The notes beneath the pieces are model-generated. The model was given only the letters and a program-made list of their open reading frames with translations. It had not been told where the DNA came from and searched no databases. Below, piece by piece: positions 44,380-53,900 of a stretch of DNA of 64,000 nt; within the stretch, counting starts at the first letter, position 1; each line of letters opens with the position of its first letter. Made by a program: the position numbers and the translations under genes. The stretch comes from Nitrosospira multiformis (GTDB lineage Bacteria > Pseudomonadota > Gammaproteobacteria > Burkholderiales > Nitrosomonadaceae). Location: positions 62,001 through 126,000 of the forward strand of contig NZ_QAOK01000004.1 in the NCBI RefSeq assembly GCF_003050865.1. Reading direction: 5' to 3'.

Positions 44380-46371
44380 TTACTTTGATCTGGACGCCTT
44401 GGGATGATCCTCGCCTTTCTTATCTTTGACTCCAGCCGCGCGCTTCGCCGGCGTTTCCACTGAAGCGATCAACGCCCTGCAATTGGCATCCTCGGCCAGT
44501 CCGGTTTCAAGGGTCGGGATGAGTGCTGCTAAAGGTGTTGCCAGAACCCCCAGTATGACCGCTGCCCCCGCGCGTATGGCCAATATCTTGTCGGGAAGGA
44601 TTATAGGATCCTTGAAAGTGCCTTCTATGTGAATAGGGGTGCGAAGGCTCAGGATGCTGACATCTTTGGCTTGGGGAGACAGTTTCATGTCAATCTTTTC
44701 TTCAGCGAGGCTTATCTGTCCTTCAGCGACAATCTTGGTATCGGTCGTGTCGATGACGAAAGCTTTGCTGCTCATGATGCCTTTCTTGATATCAAAGTCG
44801 ATTACCCCGCACCTTACCGGCACGTTTTTGTCTCCGGCAAACAGGAGCTTAATGATCTGGCCCCCATCAAGTCCGATCACTTCCAGCAACAGCTTGCTGA
44901 TCTGGCCGCCTGACATGATCAGCCCAAAGTCGCCGTTGGCCGAAGCCAGCAGCGCACCGACGGACTTGCCGTGACTTTTGATATCCATTGCCCCGCCGAT
45001 CAGACCCGTGCTGCTCTTCGTGATTTCAAGCTTGGGAAAGAGTTTCGGCAGTTGCAGTCGCTTGACCGCAATCTTGATTTCTCCCTTGGGTACTTCCGGG
45101 CGCGTGTTGATTGTGATATTCGAAATGATATTCCCACCTGCCACCGCAAAGTTGGCGGGGGCCAGGGTCAGAAGTCCATTGTCTACTTTCAGGTGGCTTA
45201 CGAGATGCTCCACCGGCAACTCCTTGTTGCGGATTGATTCACCCCTGAATTTTATGTCGGCATCCATCGCCTGAAGACCTTCTACTCCAAACTCCTTATC
45301 CGGCAGAATTCGACCTTTCTGGGCCTTTGCCGAAGCTTTCTTTTTCTGTTTTTCCGCTGGGGTGTCCTGCGGTTGCGGCCCGCGTCGAGCTCCAATAAAA
45401 CCTTGCAAATCGCTCAGGTCCAGTACTTTGGATACCATGTCGCCGCGAAGGAGCGGCCGCTCGCCTCCCGTGTCGAATACGATATCGCCGCCAAGATCGC
45501 TGTTGCCCACCTTTCCGGAAAATCCCTTCATGGACCACTCCGTATCGTGGTGCAACATCCTTCCGGAAATGTGGTACGGTGGGGAGGGGAAAATAACGAT
45601 GCCGGTTACTGGGTAGAGTGCAGATAAATCCTCCCCGTGTAAGTCCAGCTTCAGGTCCACTTCCGCCATCTCGGCGAGCCCTTTGATGGTTCCGTCTGCA
45701 CTTGCGCGCGTTGTTCCGACCTCGGCACTCGCTTTGATCGGATAGGGAACAGCCTTATCTGCAAGCGACATTATCTTGCCGCCTTGCGCTCGCGCTGTGA
45801 ATTTCAGGTCGGTAAATTTACCTTCCGCTGCCACATGAAGGGGCAATTCTCTGGCATCCACCGCTGGATCCGTGAATATATCGGCTGCTATATCTGTCTT
45901 GGTCTTCGGATCGCGGAAGAGGACTTTTCCCTGGTCCAGGGTGAATTGGCCAATTTGAGGCAGTTCCATCTTCTTTTTTTCTTCTTTTTTCAGGTCCCAA
46001 TTTCGCTTTCCATCCATGCTTTTTTCCAGGAGTACCCGAGGGCGCGTAATGGAGAGCTCGGGCAACACGATGTCGCCGGACAGGAGGTCCCATAGACTGA
46101 TCCGTACCGCAACCTTATCCACGGCAACCATGGGTTGTTCGGTCCCCCACTCGGCATTCGCAAGCGAAAGTCCTTCAACACTGATGAGAGGATGGAGCGA
46201 CAGATTTACATCGAGATTGCGAATCGTGAATTCACGGCCCGTCTTCTCCGTAACCTGTCGTTCAATAAATGGTTTCAGCATATTCCAGTCGAACCATATG
46301 AAGAATGCGATGACAAGCAGCAGGAAGGCAATGCCGGAGACCGATAGTATTTGTCTGGTACGCACTCTCAT
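44380..46371 (-). CDS. AsmA family protein
   Basis: An inner-membrane-anchored periplasmic protein of about 663 residues. A single N-terminal helix (ILSVSGIAFLLLVIAFFIWF) is followed by the AsmA N-terminal signature (GREFTIRNLDVNLSLHPLISVEGLSLANAEWG) and a C-terminal AsmA/DUF-type beta-rich region (TGLIGGAMDIKSHGKSVGAL, FDIKKGIMSSKAFVIDTTDT). AsmA-like proteins are thought to form long grooves that carry phospholipids to the outer membrane. A GTG at 46377 is in frame; neither start has a good ribosome binding site. 44141-44379 before it is gene-free. Confidence 0.85.
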   Translation of the reverse strand: MRVRTRQILSVSGIAFLLLVIAFFIWFDWNMLKPFIERQVTEKTGREFTIRNLDVNLSLHPLISVEGLSLANAEWGTEQPMVAVDKVAVRISLWDLLSGDIVLPELSITRPRVLLEKSMDGKRNWDLKKEEKKKMELPQIGQFTLDQGKVLFRDPKTKTDIAADIFTDPAVDARELPLHVAAEGKFTDLKFTARAQGGKIMSLADKAVPYPIKASAEVGTTRASADGTIKGLAEMAEVDLKLDLHGEDLSALYPVTGIVIFPSPPYHISGRMLHHDTEWSMKGFSGKVGNSDLGGDIVFDTGGERPLLRGDMVSKVLDLSDLQGFIGARRGPQPQDTPAEKQKKKASAKAQKGRILPDKEFGVEGLQAMDADIKFRGESIRNKELPVEHLVSHLKVDNGLLTLAPANFAVAGGNIISNITINTRPEVPKGEIKIAVKRLQLPKLFPKLEITKSSTGLIGGAMDIKSHGKSVGALLASANGDFGLIMSGGQISKLLLEVIGLDGGQIIKLLFAGDKNVPVRCGVIDFDIKKGIMSSKAFVIDTTDTKIVAEGQISLAEEKIDMKLSPQAKDVSILSLRTPIHIEGTFKDPIILPDKILAIRAGAAVILGVLATPLAALIPTLETGLAEDANCRALIASVETPAKRAAGVKDKKGEDHPKASRSK

Positions 46372-46570
46372 GGTCACGGCGGGTTTCTGACCCGAAGCAG
46401 AAGAAGATGGTCATGATACTTCTGCCCATACAACGGTTCGGTACGTCAGCGCACACTGGAAGGCAGCGAGTACCTGCAACCAAGTGCGGATTTGGGTTGC
46501 CACACGGAAATGAGATAAATGCGGTAGGGAGACGCAGAACTCGAGGCGAAGGAGGAGAAAAGGCCGCTAG

Positions 46571-47293
46571 TCAGGATTTTTTTACGTCGCGAAACAGGCG
46601 CTCAAACTCCTTCTTGACGACGTCATAGCACTCGCAGACATGTCCCTGCAGCCCCGCACGGTTGAGGACGGTAATATGTCCTCGGCGGTAGCGAATGATT
46701 TCGGCTTGCTGCAACTTGCCAGCGGCCTCGGTAATGCCCTCACGGCGCACACCCAGCATACTGGCGATGAGTTCCTGAGTCATGACCAGTTCTTGGGAGT
46801 TCAATCGATCGAGCGTCAGCAGCAACCAGCGGCACAACTGCTGTTCGATCGTGTGATGTCGGTTGCATACGGCGGTTTGGGAGATCTGTGTTATGAGCGC
46901 CTGGGTATAGCGCAGCAATACGCGCTGCAGCGGGCCTCCCTGATTGAACTCCTGCAGCAGGAGAGGGCCCTTCAGACGGTAACAGTAGCCAGCCGTCTGA
47001 ACCGTTGCCCAGGTAGGCGTGTTCTCGCCGCCCATGAACAACGAGATGCCCAGCATACCCTCATTCCCTACGCCAGCGACTTCTGACGATGAACCATTTT
47101 CCAGAATATAGTGCAGGGAAATGATGGCCGACGTAGGAAAATAGACGTAGGAAAGGCGTCCTCCTGATTCGCACAGCACGTCGCCAAGTGGCATATGAAT
47201 CAGTTCCAGATGGGGTTTCAGACGTTCGAGTTCAGCCGGGGACAGAGCGGCTAGAAGGTGGTTTTGGTTGAACTGTGTGGGGGGACTTTGCAT
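46571..47293 (-). CDS. Crp/Fnr family transcriptional regulator
   Basis: 240 residues: an effector-binding beta-roll (about 15-130; VYFPTSAIISLHYILENGSS), a dimer helix (YTQALITQISQTAVCNRHHT), and a winged helix-turn-helix (TQELIASMLGVRREGITEAA). The conserved RYTQAL...Q...CNRHHTIEQQLCRWLL block is typical of a Crp subgroup that does not obviously bind cAMP, since the usual phosphate-binding RAA motif is missing. It lies upstream of, and divergent to, the giant glucan synthase gene, so it is a candidate regulator of it. Confidence 0.88.
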   Translation of the reverse strand: MQSPPTQFNQNHLLAALSPAELERLKPHLELIHMPLGDVLCESGGRLSYVYFPTSAIISLHYILENGSSSEVAGVGNEGMLGISLFMGGENTPTWATVQTAGYCYRLKGPLLLQEFNQGGPLQRVLLRYTQALITQISQTAVCNRHHTIEQQLCRWLLLTLDRLNSQELVMTQELIASMLGVRREGITEAAGKLQQAEIIRYRRGHITVLNRAGLQGHVCECYDVVKKEFERLFRDVKKS

Positions 47294-47983
47294 CCGCTAG
47301 TAGAGAGAAAGTCTTATGATAGTCGGGTGCGGCGGCCTGGGTATGCTGAAAGAAACATAAATGCTTCAGAAGATTTCACAGGCGAGTTTCAGAGGTTTGC
47401 GGCTGCAAGATACCCGTTCAGACCTATGATAGCATTTCTTTCCAGGAGATCCCGATGCGCGCGGCGAGGTTTGAGTATTCCATTTTACCAGTGGCCATAT
47501 TGTGCGCTAGCGTACATACTACGGATGAGTTATCCGTTTATCATTTTCCTGCTTGAAAAAATGCCTGCATTGACGGCTGTGATCTGCCTCGAAAAGACGT
47601 TTGCATCGTTCAAGCCGGTTTCTTTATACATCGACCCGATATCCAGAGAGAATTGCAAGAGGACTTGGGATTGGAAATTGTAACGATGTCCTGTGAAATC
47701 CCCGTAATAATTTCATGCGGCGCCATCCCAGCGCGGTAACAGGCCCTGTGAAGACACCGGATAGAGAAGGTGTCAGGCAATACTTCCAGAATCGCTCTTT
47801 CGCTTTTCTTTTAACCACGCCGGTTCCGGAAAGCGCTGCCAATTCCAGGAGGTCTGAGGCATGAACTTCCGGTACCCAAAGAACAGGACGGGAGCAGAAT
47901 GTCATGTGGCGCAGCCCTTCCATCTGAAGGGCAGGCGATTTTAATTTCGCTGCTGACCGGACACAGTCTGGAGAATATCCCAA
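47294..47983. other. 690-base divergent region between the Crp/Fnr gene and the glucan synthase gene
   Basis: No persuasive long gene. A 33-codon frame (47455-47556) has a good AGGAGAT site and could be a leader peptide, but its product shows no recognisable feature. A 6-bp hairpin GACACC/GGTGTC lies near 47755-47780. The long gap before a Crp-type regulator and a giant enzyme gene suggests regulatory DNA, but no clear TGTGA-N6-TCACA site was seen. Confidence 0.35.
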
Positions 47984-50900
47984 TTGAACGCTAAAGGCAC
48001 CCCTGTTTCTGAATTTTTGAGTTCGGCTACCGCGCGGTTTCGCAATATCGGAAAGCCGCGTATTCCACTGAGTGAAGAACTTCCCCTGCGGTCCGAACTG
48101 TTCGGTGCAGATCAGATGGAGCTTTACGGTGGCATACTTGCGGCTTCACACGAGTTATCGTCGGCGCGCGGCACCGATCAGTTACTGGCCAGGCTGGATG
48201 AGAACGAGGCAACGCTATTCAATATCTGCCGTGTGCTGACCGAGGCAGTCATGGCGGATAAGCTGCTCACTCCTGCAGGGGAGTGGCTCTACGACAATTT
48301 TTACCTCATTGAGGATCAGATTCGCACCGCCAAGCGTCACCTTCCCAAAAGCTATAGCCGCGAATTACCCCTCCTTGCCAAGGGAACATCCGCCAATCTC
48401 CCCCGTGTATACGATATAGCATTGCAAGCCATATCGCACGGGGACGGGAGAGTGGATACAGAGAGCCTCAGACGCTTCGTAACCGCGTACCAGTCGGTTG
48501 TCAATCTGCAACTGGGCGAACTATGGGCGATACCGATCATGCTGCGGCTATCGCTGATCGAAAATCTCCGGCGCGTCGGCGTGCATGTGGCAGCGGGCCG
48601 AACAGACCGCAATCTCGCTGATACCTGGGCAGATGAAATCATCCGGGTGGCGTCAAAAGACCCGAAAAGTCTTGTTCTCGTCATTGCAGATATGGCGCGG
48701 TCGAATCCCCCCATGACAACCCCGTTCATTTCGGAACTGGTGCGCCGATTGCAGGGGCAGGGACCAGCCCTGGCGTTTCCGTTGACCTGGATCGAGCAGC
48801 GACTGGCCGAATCAAACCAGACGATCGACCAGCTGGTGCAATTGGGAAACCAGCAGCAGGCTGCCGATCAGGTTTCCATCTCGAACAGTATCAACAGCTT
48901 GCGGACGCTGGGCGCCATAGACTGGCGCGAATTCGTCGAAACCACCAGCGTTGTGGAACAGACCCTCCGGGAAGATCCAGGCGGAATCTATGCGGAGATG
49001 GATTTCGCCAGCCGCGACCACTACCGGCATGCGGTGGAGCGATTGGCCAAGGCAGGCCCTCTTTCGGAAGTTGACGTGGCCCGGACAGCACTTCGCCTGG
49101 CGCGTGAGGCAGCGACAAGTACCGTCGAGGAGAACGTTAAGGAGCATGTCGGATTTTACCTGACGGACGATGGGCTCGCTGATCTTGAGGAAGCGATAAA
49201 GGTCCACTGGTCGCTGCGTGAACAATTCTGGCGCGCAACCCGCAAATACCCGCTTTTCTGGTATCTCAGCAGCATCGCATTAGTCACGCTGGGTCTGACG
49301 GGCACCCTGCTGACCGAAGCGCTCGAGGATGGTGCAAGTGGATGGCTGTCAGGTCTTGTTGGGGTGCTCGCACTGTTTGCGATGAGTCAGCTGGCGGTGG
49401 CACTGGTCAATTGGGCGAGTCCTTTTCTGGTGAAACCTCATCTGCTGCCGCGAATGGATTTCTCCAACGGCATTCCCTCCACATTTCAAACGCTGGTCGT
49501 GGTTCCAACCATGTTGTCGCGGGAATCGGAAGTCGCGGCCCTGGTGGAGGCGCTTGAAGTCCGGTTCTTGGCAAATCAGGACGAGAATGTCTATTTCGGT
49601 TTGCTCACCGATTTCATGGATGCGAATCAGGAAACGCTTCCCGAAGATGACTCCTTATTGAGAATCGCCCGCACGGGCATCGAGGATCTCAACCGGAAGT
49701 ATGGGAGCCATATTGCAGGTGACATGATCGGTGGTACGAATGGCGCTCCGGAAGCGTCAGCGCAGAAACAGGAAACACGGTTTTTTTTGTTCCATCGCCC
49801 TCGCTGCTGGAATCCGCAAGAGGGAGTGTGGATGGGTCATGAGCGCAAGCGCGGAAAACTGGCGGACTTGAATACGCTCCTGCGTGGCGAGGGAGAGGAA
49901 GCATTTTCCATCGTGGTGGGCAATACGGATTTGCTTGCCAATATCAAGTACGTCATCACCCTCGATACCGATACCCAATTACCGCGGGAGATCGCCCATC
50001 AGTTTGTCGGAGCGATGGCGCACCCCTTGAACCGGCCACGCCTCAAGAGGACCGGCGGGAAGGCTGTGGTAACGGAAGGCTACGGCATTCTGCAGCCCCG
50101 GGTGGCGGTGACATTATCGAGCACCAACCGGTCCCGGTATGCATGGCTATTTGGTGGTGAAGCAGGCATCGATCCATATACGCGGGTTGTTTCGGACGTA
50201 TACCAGGATTTATTCTACGAAGGTTCCTTTGTCGGTAAAGGGATCTACGACGTGGATGCGTTCGAGCAATCGGTCTGCCGGCGTTTTCCCGAGAACAGGA
50301 TTTTAAGCCATGATCTTCTGGAAGGCTGCTACGCTCGCGCAGGCCTGTTGAGCGATGTGCAGTTGTATGAGCAATTCCCATCGCGTTACAGCGCGGATGT
50401 AAGCCGTCGCCACCGGTGGATACGGGGAGATTGGCAACTGGCGAGCTGGTTGCTCGCCAAGGTTCCCGGCCCCGCCGGAAGTTATCAGCCAAACCCGCTT
50501 TCCATCCTGTCGAGATGGAAGCTGACGGATAACCTCCGGCGCAGTCTTGTACCGGTAGCCCTGCTGCTGCTTCTGCTGGTGGGTTGGCTGGCGCTCGACA
50601 ATGCATGGTTCTGGACACTGGTTGTGGTCGGCACGGTCGTTATTCCGAGTGCTATTACCCTGGCCTCCGATCTGCTGAAGAGACAGGCCGAAGCGCCTCT
50701 GCGCTCTCACATCGTCACTACGATGCGCACTGGCGGGCGGCATTTCGCGCAAAACCTGTTTGGGCTGGCCTGTCTCCCGTACGAGGCTTATTTCAGCCTC
50801 GATGCGATACTGCGCACCCATGTGCGACTCTTCCTCACACACCGCCGGCTTCTTGAATGGACTCCTTCCCATCTTGTGGAACATGAATATGATTCGACGA

Positions 50901-53900
50901 ATAGATGGAGTGGCCTCGGCACTTCCTTCAGGGCGATGTGGATAGCGCCGGCGGCTGCGGTAGCAGCAGGCGCGGGAATGATAGTGGTTGCTCCCGTGGC
51001 GCTGATTCCGGCCTTGCCCATACTGCTTTTGTGGACGGCAGCGCCATTTATTGCCTGGTGGATAAGCCAGCCTCTTCCGCTGCGCAGCACGGAGTTAAGC
51101 AAGGGGCAACTCCACTTTTTACGTCAGACTTCGCGCCGCACGTGGTATTTCTTCGAAACTTTCGTCGGTCCTGAGAATAACTGGCTGCCGCCTGATAATT
51201 TTCAGGAGCACCCCGTGGCGACTGTCGCGCACAGGACATCGCCAACCAACATGGGATTGGCGCTGCTCGCAAATGTGACTGCCTATGACTTCGGCTACAT
51301 TGGCCCATTGCAACTCATCGAGAGGACCGAAAACACGCTCGAATCGATGGAAGCCCTGGAACGGCATGCCGGCCATTTTTACAATTGGTACGATACGCAG
51401 ACAAAAACTCCCTTGACGCGTTACGTATCGAGCGTGGACAGCGGTAATCTTGCAGGCCACCTATTGACATTGCGTGCGGCGTTGATGGCAATAGCGGATA
51501 GGCCAGTCGTCCATGAAGAGTTATTTCCGGCTCTTGCCGATACTCTGCAGATTCTCGAGAGAACTCCTGGCTCCGAGGCTGCCAGTGCTCCTTTATCCCG
51601 GTTCGGAAAGGCGCTGGAGTTCGCAAGGGAAAGTTCCCCGCATACTTCTTTCAGACTGCATGCCGAACTGGATCGACTGGCGGCACTTTCCAGGGAAATC
51701 GCGCATGAGATCGAGAAAGCGCGCCGTGCTTCAACCGGGCAGGAAGCACATGAATGGGCAACGGCGTTAAATCGGCAATGTGAGCGCGCTCTTGCTGAAC
51801 TTGGCAGCCTCATACCGTCTGCCGCACTGGAGGACCGCGATGCACCCGCGGAGATCCCCTCCTTGCGACAACTTGCAAACCAGGGCGGGGAGGCAGCGCG
51901 TGAACATCTGGCTGTTCTCGAACGCCTGGTCTTTCAGGCGGGAGAGATGGCGAAAATGGAGTATGGCTTCCTGTTCAACCCTGCGCAGCGGCAGCTTGCG
52001 ATCGGGTACAACGTGGGTGAGCAGCGACGGGACGCCAGCTACTATGACCTGCTGGCCTCAGAGGCGCGATTTACCAATTTTGTCGCCATTGCACAAGGCG
52101 AGTTGCCGCAGGAAAGCTGGTTTGCGCTGGGACGGATGCTTACAGCTCACAATGGGGAGACCGCTTTGCTCTCCTGGAGCGGCTCGATGTTCGAATACCT
52201 CATGCCGCTACTGGTAATGCCCACCTTTGAAAACACGCTTCTTGACCAGACCTGCAAGGCCGCTGTCAACAGGCAGATTGCCTATGGGCGGGAGCGGGGG
52301 GTGCCCTGGGGTATTTCGGAATCCGGCTACAACGCTGTAGACGTTCAGTTCAACTATCAGTATCGGGCGTTCGGTGTGCCCGGCCTGGGCATCAAGCGCG
52401 GCCTGGGAGAAGACCTGGTCATTGCACCTTATGCATCCGCTCTGGCATTGATGGTTGCGCCGGAAGCCGCCTGCCGTAATCTGGAGGAGCTGGCCGCCCT
52501 GGATATGATGGGAAAATTCGGCTTTTACGAAGCGCTGGATTATACGCCCTCGCGACTTCGCCGGGGCGAGACGGCCGCGATCGTGCGCTCATTCATGGCT
52601 CATCATCAGGGAATGAGTTTTCTTTCGCTCGCATACCTGCTGCTTAACCGGCCCATGCAGCGGCGGTTCGATTCCGAACCCATATTCCAGGCAACCATGC
52701 TCCTGCTGCAGGAGAGAATTCCCAAGGCTACTGTCATACGTTCCCCCATCGCCGAGCTCCCCGATGTTCGGGTTATCAAGGAACTTCCGGAAATGCCGAT
52801 CCGGCTGCTTTCAACCGCCAACACGCCCATTCCGGAAGTGCAGCTTCTCTCCAATGGCCGGTATCATGTCATGGTGACCAACAGCGGAGCGGGAAGCAGC
52901 CGCTGGAAGGATCTGGCCATTACGCGCTGGCGGGAAGATGGAACCTGTGACTACTGGGGGAGCTTCTGTTATTTGCGCGACGTTGCAAGCGGTGAGTTCT
53001 GGTCGAATACCTATCAGCCCGTGCTGAAAGAGCCAAAGCGTTACGGAGTGGTCTTTTCTGAAGGACGGGTCGAGTTCCGGCGGCGGGATCTGGATTTCGA
53101 TACTCATACCGAGATTACCGTATCGCCCGAGGATGATATCGAACTGCGGCGAATTCGTATCACCAATCGCGCGTGGACGCGGCGGGAAATCGAGGTCACG
53201 TCTTATGCTGAGGTCGTGCTGGCGCCCGCAATGGCCGATGCCCAGGCGCCTGCCTTCGGCAATCTCTTTGTGCAAACGGAAATATTGGCGGACCGTCGCG
53301 CCATTTTATGCAGCAGGCGTCCTCGCTCCGAAAGCGACTCGGTGCCATGGATGTTCCATTTAATGACGGTGGATGGAGCCACTACTGAAGCGGCCTCTTA
53401 TGAGACCGATCGCATGGCATTCATTGGCCGGGGAAACGATGTGTCTGCCCCGCAGGCGATGCTGAATGCAGGACTGCTGTCCGGCAACTCGGGTTCAGTG
53501 CTCGACCCGGTCGTTGCCATCCGCAAGAGGATGATGATAGAACCCGGGGAGTCGGCGATCGTGGATATTGTCACGGGCGCGGGAGATTCGCGGCACGCGG
53601 TCATGCATCTGGTAGAAAAGTACCAGGACCAGCATCTGAAAAATCGCGTTTTCGATCTTGCCTGGACTCATAGCCTCGTTGTCCTGCGCCAGCTCAATGC
53701 GACTGAAACGGATGCACAGCTGTTCGGCCGCATGGCAGGCTCCATCCTGTATGCAAGTCCTTATCTGCGTGCTGACGAGGCGCTGCTGAGCAAGAACCGG
53801 CAGGGGCAATCGGGTTTATGGGGTTATGCCATTTCCGGCGACTTGCCTATTGTGTTGCTGCAGATCAACGATATGGCAAATATTGACCTGGTACGCCAGT

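Noticed and set aside
47624..47983. 119-codon reverse frame upstream of ndvB
   Set aside because: No family resemblance, no ribosome binding site and low-quality composition; treated as intergenic.
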